Source: Streptomyces sp. AC558_RSS880 (GTDB taxonomy: Bacteria > Actinomycetota > Actinomycetes > Streptomycetales > Streptomycetaceae). Taken from it: a stretch of DNA of 64,000 nt. Both the position numbers and the translations under genes were made by a program. The DNA lies in the NCBI RefSeq assembly GCF_019049255.1, contig NZ_JAGMUJ010000150.1, forward strand, positions 248,001 through 312,000, in the 5' to 3' direction. Positions 40,346-48,911 of this stretch are shown piece by piece. The notes beneath the pieces were generated by a model. It saw only the letters and a list, made by a program, of their open reading frames with translations. It was not told where the DNA came from and searched no databases. Numbering within the stretch: position 1 is the first letter of the stretch; each line of letters begins with the position of its first letter.

Positions 40346-41497
40346 ATGGACCTGCTGAACACGCTGGTGGACAAGGGGCTTCGGCGCGAGACGCCGACCC
40401 GCGGGGAAGCTCTGGCCGTCCTCGCGACGTCCGACGACGACCTGCTCGATGTGGTGGCCGCGGCCGGGAGGGTGCGGCGGCACTGGTTCGGCCGACGGGT
40501 GAAACTCAACTATCTCGTCAACCTCAAGTCCGGCCTGTGCCCGGAGGACTGCTCCTACTGTTCCCAGCGGCTCGGCTCCAAGGCCGACATCCTGAAGTAC
40601 ACCTGGCTCAAGCCGGACCAGGCGTCACAGGCGGCCGCCGCCGGTCTCGCGGGCGGCGCCAAGCGGGTGTGCCTGGTGGCCAGCGGCCGGGGTCCGACCG
40701 ACCGTGACGTGGACCGGGTCTCCGAGACCATCAAGGCGATCAAGGACCAGAACGAGGGCGTCGAGGTGTGCGCCTGTCTCGGCCTGCTCTCCGACGGACA
40801 GGCGGAGCGGCTGCGCGAGGCGGGCGCGGACGCCTACAACCACAACCTCAACACGTCCGAGTCGACGTACGGAGACATCACGACCACCCACACGTACGCC
40901 GACCGGGTGGACACGGTGCGGAAGGCGCACGCCGCCGGTCTGTCGGCCTGCTCGGGCCTGATCGCCGGCATGGGCGAGAGCGACGAGGACCTGGTCGACG
41001 TGGTCTTCTCGCTGCGGGAGCTGGACCCGGACTCGGTACCGGTCAACTTCCTGATCCCGATGGAGGGCACGCCGCTCGCCAAGGAGTGGCACCTCACCCC
41101 GCAGCGGTGCCTGCGCATCCTGGCGATGACGCGGTTCGTCTGCCCGGACGTCGAGGTGCGGATCGCCGGCGGACGTGAGGTGCACCTGCGCACGATGCAG
41201 CCGCTCGCGCTGCACCTGGCCAACTCGATCTTCCTCGGTGACTACCTCACCAGCGAGGGCCAGGCCGGCAAGGCGGACCTGGAGATGATCGCGGACGCGG
41301 GGTTCGAGGTGGAGGGCACCGGTGAGGTGACGCTGCCCGAGCACCGCGCGGGCGGCGGCTGCGGCTCCCACGAGGGCGGCGGTGTGTGCGGTTCGGCGGC
41401 CGCGGGCTCCTGTGGGAGTGCGCCCGAGGAGCCCCGTACGGACCTGGTCGCCGTGCGCCGCCGGGGAGCCGGAACGGACCTCGCGCCCAATGCCTGA
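40346..41497 (+). CDS. bioB: Biotin synthase
   Basis: A 383-residue radical SAM enzyme inserting sulfur into dethiobiotin. The [4Fe-4S] cysteines are Cys65, Cys69 and Cys72 (CPEDCSYC). Other markers are YNHNLNTSESTYG and GGREVHLRTMQPLA, the latter with the Arg ligand of the [2Fe-2S] cluster. The C-terminal 50 residues form an unusual Gly/Cys-rich tail (GGGCGSHEGGGVCGSAAAGS), dispensable for the fold. bioA starts 8 bp before its stop. Confidence 0.95.
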   Translation: MDLLNTLVDKGLRRETPTRGEALAVLATSDDDLLDVVAAAGRVRRHWFGRRVKLNYLVNLKSGLCPEDCSYCSQRLGSKADILKYTWLKPDQASQAAAAGLAGGAKRVCLVASGRGPTDRDVDRVSETIKAIKDQNEGVEVCACLGLLSDGQAERLREAGADAYNHNLNTSESTYGDITTTHTYADRVDTVRKAHAAGLSACSGLIAGMGESDEDLVDVVFSLRELDPDSVPVNFLIPMEGTPLAKEWHLTPQRCLRILAMTRFVCPDVEVRIAGGREVHLRTMQPLALHLANSIFLGDYLTSEGQAGKADLEMIADAGFEVEGTGEVTLPEHRAGGGCGSHEGGGVCGSAAAGSCGSAPEEPRTDLVAVRRRGAGTDLAPNA

Positions 41498-42770
41498 GCG
41501 GTCCGTCGCCGAACTGCTGGAGCTGGACCGGCGGCACGTCTGGCACCCGTACGGGCCCATGCCGGGCCGTCAGGAACCGCTCGTCGTGGAGTCGGCGAGC
41601 GGGGTACGGCTGAAACTCGCCGACGGCTCGGGCGAACTGGTCGACGGGATGTCGTCCTGGTGGTCGGCGATCCACGGCTACAACCACCCGGTGCTCAACG
41701 AGGCCGCGCGCGGGCAGCTGGAGCGGATGAGCCACGTGATGTTCGGCGGGCTCACCCACGAGCCCGCCGTGCGGCTGGCGAAGCTGCTCGTCGACATGGT
41801 TCCGGAGGGTCTGGAGCACGTGTTCCTCGCCGACTCCGGATCGGTGTCGGTCGAGGTCGCGGTCAAGATGTGCCTGCAGTACTGGCGTTCGCTGGGCCGG
41901 CCGGAGAAGCGGCGGCTGCTGACCTGGCGGGGCGGCTACCACGGCGACACCTGGCAGCCGATGTCGGTGTGCGACCCCGAGGGCGGGATGCACGAGCTGT
42001 GGTCCGGGGTACTGCCGCGTCAGGTGTTCGCCGAGGCCCCGCCCGCGGAGTACGAGGAGTCCTACGCCGGCCATCTGTGGGAGACGGTCGAGCGGCACGC
42101 CGGCGAGCTGGCCGCGGTGATCGTGGAGCCGGTGGTGCAGGGTGCGGGCGGGATGCGGTTCCACTCCCCCGCGTATCTGCGGGTGCTGCGCGAGGCGTGC
42201 GACGCGCACGGCGTGCTGCTGGTGTTCGACGAGATCGCGACCGGGTTCGGGCGCACGGGCGCGTTGTTCGCAGCGGAACACGCGGCGGTGACGCCGGATG
42301 TGATGTGTGTGGGCAAGGCGCTGACCGGCGGTTATCTGACCATGGCGGCGACGCTGTGCACCGCGCGGGTGGCCGAGGGCATCTCGCGCGGTGAGGTGCC
42401 GGTGCTGGCGCACGGGCCGACGTTCATGGGCAATCCGCTGGCGGCGGCCGTGGCCTGTGCCTCCGTCGAGCTGCTGCTCGGCCAGGACTGGCGCGCGGAG
42501 GTCGGGCGGATCGAGGCGGGCCTGCGGGAGGGGCTGGCACCGGCGGCCGGGCTGCCCGGGGTGCGGGACGTGCGGGTGCTCGGTGCCATCGGGGTCGTCC
42601 AGCTCGATCACGCCGTCGACGTGCGGGCGGCCACGGAGGCCGCCGTGCGTGAGGGCGTGTGGCTGCGGCCGTTCCGCGATCTGATCTACACCATGCCGCC
42701 GTACGTCACGGGTGACGTGGACGTGGCGCGCATCGCCCGCGCGGTGTGCGCGGCGGCGAAGGAGGGATGA
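41490..42770 (+). CDS. bioA: Adenosylmethionine-8-amino-7-oxononanoate aminotransferase
   Basis: A 426-residue class III PLP aminotransferase making 7,8-diaminopelargonate. Family-specific pieces are HVWHPYGPMP, GMSSWWSAIHGYNHPVLN, VFDEIATGFGRTG and the PLP lysine in CVGKALTGGYL. The ATG at 41490 overlaps the bioB stop by 8 bp. Confidence 0.95.
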   Translation: MPERSVAELLELDRRHVWHPYGPMPGRQEPLVVESASGVRLKLADGSGELVDGMSSWWSAIHGYNHPVLNEAARGQLERMSHVMFGGLTHEPAVRLAKLLVDMVPEGLEHVFLADSGSVSVEVAVKMCLQYWRSLGRPEKRRLLTWRGGYHGDTWQPMSVCDPEGGMHELWSGVLPRQVFAEAPPAEYEESYAGHLWETVERHAGELAAVIVEPVVQGAGGMRFHSPAYLRVLREACDAHGVLLVFDEIATGFGRTGALFAAEHAAVTPDVMCVGKALTGGYLTMAATLCTARVAEGISRGEVPVLAHGPTFMGNPLAAAVACASVELLLGQDWRAEVGRIEAGLREGLAPAAGLPGVRDVRVLGAIGVVQLDHAVDVRAATEAAVREGVWLRPFRDLIYTMPPYVTGDVDVARIARAVCAAAKEG

Positions 42771-42771
42771 C

Positions 42772-43488
42772 ATGCCGGTGTTGGTGATCACGGGCACGGG
42801 CACCGAGGTCGGCAAGACGGTGGTGACGGCCGCCCTCGCCGCGACGGCGCTGGCGGCGGGCCGGTCGGTGGCCGTGCTGAAGGCGGCGCAGACGGGGGTG
42901 CGGCCGGACGAGGCCGGGGACGCCGAGGAGGTCGCGCGGCTCGCCGGTGCGGTGACGACGGCCGAACTGGCCCGGTACCCGGATCCGCTGGCGCCGGCCA
43001 CGGCGGCCCGCCGGGCCGGCCGGGCGCCGGTGCATCCGCACGAGGTCGCGGAGCGGGCCGCCAAGCTGGCCACGGAGCACGATCTGGTGCTGGTGGAGGG
43101 CGCGGGCGGGCTGCTCGTACGGTTCGACGCGGCCGGCGGAACGCTGGCGGACGCGGCGGCGCTGCTGTCCGCGCCGGTGCTGGTGGTGGCGTCGGCCGGG
43201 CTCGGCACCCTGAACGTCACGGAGCTGACGGCCCGTGAGCTGCGCGGCCGGGGGCTGGACCTGGCGGGTGTGGTGATCGGCAGCTGGCCCACCGAGCCCG
43301 ACCTGGCCTCGCGGTGCAATCTGCTGGACCTGCCGGACGTGACCGGTGTCCCGCTGCTGGGCGCCGTACCGGCCGGGGCGGGCGCGCTGGACCCCGCCGG
43401 GTTCCGGGCCTCGGCACCGCACTGGCTGGAGCCCCGGCTGGAGGGGACCTGGGACGCGGAGACGTTCCGGGTGCGCGAGGCGCCCTGA
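42772..43488 (+). CDS. bioD: Dethiobiotin synthetase
   Basis: A 238-residue ATP-dependent carboxylase forming dethiobiotin. The P-loop GTGTEVGKTVVTAALA is at the N-terminus, with AAQTGVRP and LVEGAGGLLVRF downstream. It starts 1 bp after the bioA stop with GGAGGGATG as ribosome site. Last gene of bioBAD. Confidence 0.95.
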   Translation: MPVLVITGTGTEVGKTVVTAALAATALAAGRSVAVLKAAQTGVRPDEAGDAEEVARLAGAVTTAELARYPDPLAPATAARRAGRAPVHPHEVAERAAKLATEHDLVLVEGAGGLLVRFDAAGGTLADAAALLSAPVLVVASAGLGTLNVTELTARELRGRGLDLAGVVIGSWPTEPDLASRCNLLDLPDVTGVPLLGAVPAGAGALDPAGFRASAPHWLEPRLEGTWDAETFRVREAP

Positions 43489-43557
43489 CGGCGAGCGGGG
43501 GTGCGGGGCGTCCGTTCGGGGGAGAATCGGCGTAGGCCCGTCCTGGGGGAGGCCCTC

Positions 43558-44259
43558 ATGCAGCTACCGTCCGGCCGGTCCACGAAGGTGGAACGGGATG
43601 CCGTGCACCATCCGCTGTTCGCGCGGTACTACGCCCGGCTCAGCGTCGCCGCCGAGACCCGCGCGGGAATGGCCGGGGTGCGGCGCAGACTGATCGGCGG
43701 GCTGTCCGGCCGGGTGATCGAGGTCGGCGCGGGCAATGGTCTGAACTTCGCGCACTATCCGGGCACCGTCTCGGAGATCGTCGCCATCGAGCCGGAGCGG
43801 GGGCTGCGGGCGCTGGCCGTGGAGGCCGCCCTGCGCGCCCGGCTGCCGGTGGATGTCGTGCCGGGTGCGGCGGAGGCGCTGCCGGTCAAGAGCGAGGCGT
43901 TCGACGCGGCGGTGCTCTCACTGGTGCTGTGCAGCGTCCGGGACGTGCCGCGGGCGCTCGCGGAGCTGAGGCGGGTGCTGCGGCCGGGCGGCGAGGTGCG
44001 GTTCTTCGAGCACGGCCGGGGCGGCGGCCCGGTCATGCGCCTCACCCAGCGGGTGCTGGACCGGACGGTGTGGCCGCCGCTGGCCGGTGGCTGCCATGTG
44101 GCGCGTGACCCGGTCGGCGCGCTGCGTCGGGCGGGGTTCGAGCTCGGCCCCTACCGGCGGGTGCTGATGCCGGAGAAGGGGCCGGCGCTGCCCACCTCGT
44201 ACTGCGTCATGGGCACCGCGTGGCGGCCGACGGGCGACGCGGCGGCCGACGGGAGCTGA
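43558..44259 (+). CDS. Class I SAM-dependent methyltransferase
   Basis: A 233-residue methyltransferase. The SAM-binding motif I is VIEVGAGNGLNFAHYP, with IVAIEPE after it and a RRVLRPGGEVRFFEHG post-motif. It resembles the METTL7/UbiE-like group. Substrate unknown. It lies 69 bp after bioD and may be read through from the biotin operon. Its stop abuts that of the convergent Doc-like gene. Confidence 0.88.
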   Translation: MQLPSGRSTKVERDAVHHPLFARYYARLSVAAETRAGMAGVRRRLIGGLSGRVIEVGAGNGLNFAHYPGTVSEIVAIEPERGLRALAVEAALRARLPVDVVPGAAEALPVKSEAFDAAVLSLVLCSVRDVPRALAELRRVLRPGGEVRFFEHGRGGGPVMRLTQRVLDRTVWPPLAGGCHVARDPVGALRRAGFELGPYRRVLMPEKGPALPTSYCVMGTAWRPTGDAAADGS

Positions 44260-44634
44260 TCACTCGCACCAGCGGCGCAGCTCGGCGGCGATGTCGTCCA
44301 CGGTCGCCTCGCCGGTCTTGACGAGCCGGGCCAGATCGCGCACCTGCTCGGGTGAGGTGACGACCTTCAGACCACTGGCGACGAGATAGGCGTACGCGAC
44401 GGCGGAGGCGAAGAGGGCGTTGGACCGCTCCAGCGCGGGGATGTGGATCAGCAGCTGGAGCAGTGAGGCGGCGCGGGCGTGCGGGCCGTCGTAGACGGGG
44501 ACGTCGAAGATCTCGGCCTCGTGGCGTGCGACGGCGGCGACGAGGGCGCCCCAGTCGGTGACCTGGGGGTCTCCCGGGGTCTGCCGCTCGGCGAGCATGA
44601 GCAGCCAGGCGAGGTCGATGCGCAGGTCGTTCAA
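44260..44634 (-). CDS. Doc/Fic-like toxin with a degenerate active-site motif
   Basis: A 124-residue Doc-family protein. The fold markers YDGPHARAASLLQLLIHIPA and NALFASAVAYAYLVASGL are clear. But the catalytic motif HxFxDGNKR is replaced by HIPALERSNAL, keeping the His and losing the Asp/Gly/Lys positions. It may be inactive or use altered chemistry. TTG start at 44634, 4 bp after the antitoxin stop. Pairs with the RHH antitoxin upstream. Confidence 0.82.
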   Translation of the reverse strand: MNDLRIDLAWLLMLAERQTPGDPQVTDWGALVAAVARHEAEIFDVPVYDGPHARAASLLQLLIHIPALERSNALFASAVAYAYLVASGLKVVTSPEQVRDLARLVKTGEATVDDIAAELRRWCE

Positions 44635-44638
44635 CGGC

Positions 44639-44878
44639 TCAGCGGCGGCCTTCGCGGGCGCCCTCGCGGTCGTTGCCGAACTCCTCGGCGAAGACGCTCT
44701 CGTACTGCTTCATGAAGTCGGCGGCGGCATCGACGAAGGCGCGGCCCGCCTCGCCGGTGTCCTGCCGGACCAGTTCCTCGATGTAGCGGTTCACGCTCAT
44801 CCCGCGCGCCTGGGCACGTTCCCGCGCCGCGCGGGCGGTGCCCTCGTCCACGCGCACGTTCAGCTGGGTCTTCGCCAT
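44639..44878 (-). CDS. Ribbon-helix-helix antitoxin
   Basis: A 79-residue protein with an N-terminal ribbon-helix-helix (TQLNVRVDEGTARAARERAQ, then GMSVNRYIEELV). The C-terminal half is acidic and presumably binds the Doc-like toxin encoded 4 bp downstream. First gene of the pair, so it would autoregulate the operon. Confidence 0.88.
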   Translation of the reverse strand: MAKTQLNVRVDEGTARAARERAQARGMSVNRYIEELVRQDTGEAGRAFVDAAADFMKQYESVFAEEFGNDREGAREGRR

Positions 44879-45026
44879 GCCTCGAAGCTAGCGCCGGGAC
44901 GCTAGCAACGGCAAGTGCCGCGGCACGGTCGGAGACGTCGCGTACGGACGGGGCGGGGGACCGGCGGCCGGGGTCCGGATCGTGGAATGTCGTGCCGTGC
45001 GGGATCCCGCGTGCTGTGATCACCTC

Positions 45027-45452
45027 ATGACCGAGCTGCGCATACGGGCCGCGACGCCCGAGGATCTCGACACCGTGCTGGCCTTCTGGAAGGTGGCCGC
45101 CGAGGGCACGAGCATCAGTGACGACCGGGACGGCGTGGAGCGGCTGGTCGCCCGCGATCCCGGGGCGCTGATCCTCGCGGAGAGCGGCGGCGAGCTGGCC
45201 GGCACGGTGATCGCGGGCTTCGACGGCTGGCGGTGCCATCTCTACCGGCTGGCGGTGCACCCGGACCGCCGTCGCCGGGGCATCGGCTCCGCGCTGCTGA
45301 CCGCCGCGGAGGAGCGGTTCGTACGTCTGGGCGGGCGCCGCGCGGACGCGATGGTGCTCCAGGACAACGAGACGGCCCATCATGCATGGGGCGCCGCGGG
45401 GTACGCGCGGGAGGAACGCTGGCGGCGCTGGGTGAAGCCCCTCACCGGGTGA
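45027..45452 (+). CDS. GNAT family N-acetyltransferase
   Basis: A 141-residue GNAT enzyme. The acetyl-CoA loop is VHPDRRRRGIGSALLTAAEE. Start ATG 45027 gives MTELRIRAATPED, a typical GNAT N-terminus. Substrate unknown. Divergent from the antitoxin-toxin pair. Confidence 0.88.
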   Translation: MTELRIRAATPEDLDTVLAFWKVAAEGTSISDDRDGVERLVARDPGALILAESGGELAGTVIAGFDGWRCHLYRLAVHPDRRRRGIGSALLTAAEERFVRLGGRRADAMVLQDNETAHHAWGAAGYAREERWRRWVKPLTG

Positions 45453-45582
45453 TCCACGGCCCGACGGCATCCTTTTGCCGATCCTTTACCCTTGGACGGC
45501 CACCCGGTCCTCCATGAAAGGTTGTGTGCGTCCTCCCATGGGCGAGCCCTCCGGTCCGCGACATCGCGCATCTGTTCCCGTC

Positions 45583-45601
45583 CTGTCCGACCATGGGACA
45601 G
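45583..45601 (+). promoter_or_regulatory. Hairpin touching the ribosome site of the CNNM gene
   Basis: CTGTCC (45583-45588) and GGACAG (45596-45601) form a 6-bp stem ending at the first base of the GAGGTG ribosome site. Upstream, the 160-bp leader also contains CCCATGGG at 45535-45542. No known metal riboswitch could be matched. Confidence 0.35.
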
Positions 45602-45611
45602 AGGTGACCCG

Positions 45612-46994
45612 ATGACCGAAGTGCTCCTCCTTCTGGCGGCGATCCTGCTGTCGCTCGCCTGCGGCGCCTTCGTCGCGGCCGAGTTCTCCCTCACCACGGT
45701 CGAACGGGCCGAACTGGAACGGGCCGTCGAGCGCGGCGAGCGGGGGGCCGCGGGCGCCCTCAAGGCCGTACGGAACCTCACCTTCCAGCTCTCCGGCGCG
45801 CAGCTCGGCATCACGGTCACCAACCTGGTGGTCGGCATGCTGGCCGAGCCGTCGATCGCCGCGCTGATCGCGGGCCCGCTGGAGGACGTCGGCGTCTCCG
45901 GTTCGGTGGCGCGCTCCCTCGCCCTGGTGATCGGCACGGCCCTGTCGACGGTGTTCCTGATGGTGGTCGGCGAGCTGGTGCCCAAGAACTGGGCGATCTC
46001 CTCGCCGCTCGCCGTCGCCAGACGGGTGGGCAACGCGCAGCGCTGGTTCAGCGCCGCCTTCCGCCCGTTCATCACACATCTGAACAACACGGCCAACCGC
46101 ATAGTGCGCCGCATCGGCGTGGAGCCCGCCGAGGAGCTGGAGTCCGCGCGCGGGCCGCAGGAGCTCGCGGCGCTCGCCCGGCACTCCGCCCGGGCGGGCG
46201 CCCTGGAGCCGGACACCGCCGAGCTCTTCGTCCGCACCCTGAATCTCGTCGACCTCACCGCCGAGAACGTGATGACACCGCGCGTCCAGGTCATCGCCCT
46301 GGAGGTGCACGCCACCTGCGAGGACGTGGCGAACGTGACCCGGGCGACCGGACTGTCCCGGTTCCCCGTCTACCGCGACACCCTCGACGCGGTCGTCGGC
46401 ACCGCGCACGTCAAGGACGTACTGGCGTTGCCCGCGGAGCGCCGTGCCCAGGTGCCCGTGTCGGAGCTGATGCGCGAGCCGCTGCTGGTCCCCGGATCGC
46501 TCACCGTCGACCGTCTCCTCGACCGGCTCTCCGGGCGGCGCACCATGGCCGTGGTGATCGACGAGTACGGCGGCACGGCCGGTGTGGCCACGCTGGAGGA
46601 CATCGTCGAGGAGGTCGTCGGCGAGGTCCGCGACGAGCACGACCCGCACGAGACCCCCGACCTGGTCCGGGCCGGCACCGACGAGAGCGGGCGCTCCCTG
46701 TTCTCGGCCGACGGCTTCGCGCGCGTGGACCAGCTCGCCCGGGTCGGCCTGCGCGCGCCGGAGGGGCCGTACGAGACCCTCGCCGGACTCGTGGCGGCCG
46801 AGCTGGGCCGGATCCCGGCCGCCGGCGACACCTTCGAGGTCGCCGGCTGGCGCCTGGACGTGGTGGACGCCACCGGCCGCCGCGCGGCACGCGTCCTGCT
46901 GCACGCGCCCCTCGACGACCGGCACACGACGGAACGGCACACGACGGAACGGCGGACGGCCGGGACCACGGATGACAGGGGGACGCGGCGATGA
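45612..46994 (+). CDS. CNNM/CorC-type membrane protein with CBS domains
   Basis: A 460-residue hemolysin-family (CNNM/CorB) protein, probably a divalent cation (Mg2+) transporter. Four hydrophobic segments at the start (LLLLAAILLSLACGAFVAAE), with VVGELVPKNWAISSP characteristic of DUF21. Two CBS domains (about 205-325, ENVMTPRVQVIALE and MAVVIDEYGGTAGVATLEDI) and a CorC_HlyC domain follow. The tail has a duplicated RHTTE unit. Coupled by ATGA overlap to the second CNNM gene. Confidence 0.92.
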   Translation: MTEVLLLLAAILLSLACGAFVAAEFSLTTVERAELERAVERGERGAAGALKAVRNLTFQLSGAQLGITVTNLVVGMLAEPSIAALIAGPLEDVGVSGSVARSLALVIGTALSTVFLMVVGELVPKNWAISSPLAVARRVGNAQRWFSAAFRPFITHLNNTANRIVRRIGVEPAEELESARGPQELAALARHSARAGALEPDTAELFVRTLNLVDLTAENVMTPRVQVIALEVHATCEDVANVTRATGLSRFPVYRDTLDAVVGTAHVKDVLALPAERRAQVPVSELMREPLLVPGSLTVDRLLDRLSGRRTMAVVIDEYGGTAGVATLEDIVEEVVGEVRDEHDPHETPDLVRAGTDESGRSLFSADGFARVDQLARVGLRAPEGPYETLAGLVAAELGRIPAAGDTFEVAGWRLDVVDATGRRAARVLLHAPLDDRHTTERHTTERRTAGTTDDRGTRR

Positions 46995-48004
46995 CCGCCG
47001 TACAGCTGCTGATCGGTCTGGCGACGCTGGTCGTCAACGCCTTCTTCGTCGGCGCCGAGTTCGCGCTGATCTCGGTCCGCCGCAGCCAGATCGAGCCGTA
47101 CGCCGACCGGGGCGACCGGCGCGCGAAGAGCGTGCTGTGGGGTCTGGAGCACGTGTCCGCGCTGATGGCGGCCGCGCAGCTCGGCATCACGCTGTGCACG
47201 CTGATCCTCGGTGTCGTCGCCGAGCCGGCCATCGAGCACCTGCTCGAACCGGTGTTCCACGCGGTGGGTGTCCCGGAGGGCGCGGGGCACGCGGTGTCGT
47301 TCGTGATCGCGCTGGCGCTCGCGACGTATCTGCACATGCTGCTCGGCGAGATGGTGCCGAAGAACATCGCGCTCGCCGAACCGGTGCGCAGCGCCCTGCT
47401 GCTGGGCCCGCCGCTGGTGGCGCTGTCCCGCGCGCTGCGCCCGGTGATCTTCACGATCAACGCGTTCGCCAACGCGCTGCTGAAGCTGATGCGGGTCGAG
47501 ACACGCAACGAGGTCGTCGCGTCCTTCTCGGACGCCGAGCTGGCCCAGATCGTGAAGGACTCCGGCGAGGCGGGCCTCATCGACGACCGCGCGCGGGAAC
47601 GGCTGCACGACGCGCTGGAGCTGGGCCGGCGGCCCGTACGGGACGTGGTGATGCCGCTGGAACGCGTCGTCTACGCGAGCGTGGGGGTCACCCCGGAGGG
47701 GCTGGAGCGGCTGTCGGCGGAGTTCGGGTTCTCCCGCTTCCCGGTGGTGGACGAACAGCGGCGGATCGTCGGCTACCTGCACGTGAAGGACGCCCTCGAC
47801 GCCTCGCCGCGGGACCTGCCGTTCCGGCTGGGTGACATGCGGCCCATCGCACGCGTGCGGGAGAGCACACCGATGGACGACGTCCTCACCGCCATGCGGG
47901 GCAGCCGCACGCATCTGGCGGCCGTCCTCGGGACCGACGGGCGGCTGGCCGGGCTGGTGACCATGGAGGACGTGCTGCAGGAGCTGTTCGGGCAGCGGAC
48001 CTGA
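46991..48004 (+). CDS. Second CNNM/DUF21-CBS membrane protein
   Basis: A 337-residue paralogue of the preceding protein, with the same membrane domain (FFVGAEFALISVRRSQ, LGEMVPKNIALAEP) and a CBS pair (VRDVVMPLERVVYASVG and LAAVLGTDGRLAGLVTMEDV), but without the C-terminal CorC_HlyC domain. Its start overlaps the stop of the first gene by 4 bp. The two probably form a hetero-oligomeric transporter. Confidence 0.92.
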   Translation: MTAVQLLIGLATLVVNAFFVGAEFALISVRRSQIEPYADRGDRRAKSVLWGLEHVSALMAAAQLGITLCTLILGVVAEPAIEHLLEPVFHAVGVPEGAGHAVSFVIALALATYLHMLLGEMVPKNIALAEPVRSALLLGPPLVALSRALRPVIFTINAFANALLKLMRVETRNEVVASFSDAELAQIVKDSGEAGLIDDRARERLHDALELGRRPVRDVVMPLERVVYASVGVTPEGLERLSAEFGFSRFPVVDEQRRIVGYLHVKDALDASPRDLPFRLGDMRPIARVRESTPMDDVLTAMRGSRTHLAAVLGTDGRLAGLVTMEDVLQELFGQRT

Positions 48005-48062
48005 GTCCGGGACAGGGCGACCGACCGGCGGGTATGTGCCGCGGGATACCATCTGTGTCGCC

Positions 48063-48839
48063 ATGCAGACGAACCCCACCTACAGCAGCCTCGTCGCCCT
48101 GGGCGACTCCTTCACCGAGGGCATGTCGGACCTCCTCCCCGACGGCACCTACCGGGGCTGGGCCGACCTCCTCGCCGCGCGGATGGCGGCCACCGCGCCC
48201 CATTTCCGGTACGCCAACCTCGCGGTGCGCGGCAAACTGATCCAGCAGATCGTCGACGAGCAGGTCGAGGTCGCCGCCGCCATGCGGGCCGACGTCGTCA
48301 CCCTGGTCGGCGGGCTCAACGACACCCTGCGGCCCAAGTGCGACATGGGACGGGTGCGGGACCTGCTGACGGAGGCCGTGGAGCGGCTGGCGCCGCACTG
48401 CGGGCAGTTGGTGCTGATGCGCAGCCCCGGCCGCCGGGGGCCGGTCCTGGAGCGCTTCCGCCCGCGCATGGAGGCGCTGTTCGAGTGCGTCGACGAGCTC
48501 GCCGAGAAGCACGGCGCGCTGGTCGTCGACCTGTACGGGGCGCCGTCGCTCGCCGACCCCCGGCTGTGGGACGTGGACCGGCTGCACCTGACCGCGGACG
48601 GGCACCGCAGGGTCGCGGAGGCGGTCTGGCAGACGCTGGGCCACACACCGGAGGACCCCGAGTGGCACCTGCCCCCGGAGGCGACGCTGCCGCCGCGCTG
48701 GGTGGCACGACGGGTCGCGGACGCGCGGTTCGCCCGGCAGCACCTGCTGCCGTGGATCGGCCGCCGGCTCACCGGCCGTTCCTCCGGCGACGGTCTGCCG
48801 CCGAAGCGGCCCGAGCTGCTGCCGTACGAGGGCCTGTAG
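48063..48839 (+). CDS. SGNH/GDSL hydrolase
   Basis: A 258-residue esterase-type SGNH hydrolase. Block I is VALGDSFTEGM (nucleophile Ser), block III is LVGGLNDTL and block V is WDVDRLHLTADGH, with the Asp and His. No signal peptide, so it acts in the cytoplasm. TACCAT (48047-48052) may be a -10 element close to the start. Confidence 0.9.
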   Translation: MQTNPTYSSLVALGDSFTEGMSDLLPDGTYRGWADLLAARMAATAPHFRYANLAVRGKLIQQIVDEQVEVAAAMRADVVTLVGGLNDTLRPKCDMGRVRDLLTEAVERLAPHCGQLVLMRSPGRRGPVLERFRPRMEALFECVDELAEKHGALVVDLYGAPSLADPRLWDVDRLHLTADGHRRVAEAVWQTLGHTPEDPEWHLPPEATLPPRWVARRVADARFARQHLLPWIGRRLTGRSSGDGLPPKRPELLPYEGL

Positions 48840-48897
48840 CGCCTCCTTGTGGTTTCCTCCAGGTCACCCGGTGGCGCCGACCTGCAGGAATCGCCAG

Positions 48898-48903
48898 TAG
48901 ACT
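48898..48903 (+). promoter_or_regulatory. -10 element of purB
   Basis: TAGACT ends 8 nt before the purB GTG at 48912, with no ribosome site in between. This predicts a leaderless or nearly leaderless transcript. Confidence 0.4.
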
Positions 48904-48911
48904 CCGTGCAC

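Noticed and set aside
45453..45611. M-box or manganese riboswitch upstream of the CNNM genes
   Set aside because: The conserved core sequences of the M-box and yybP-ykoY classes are not present.
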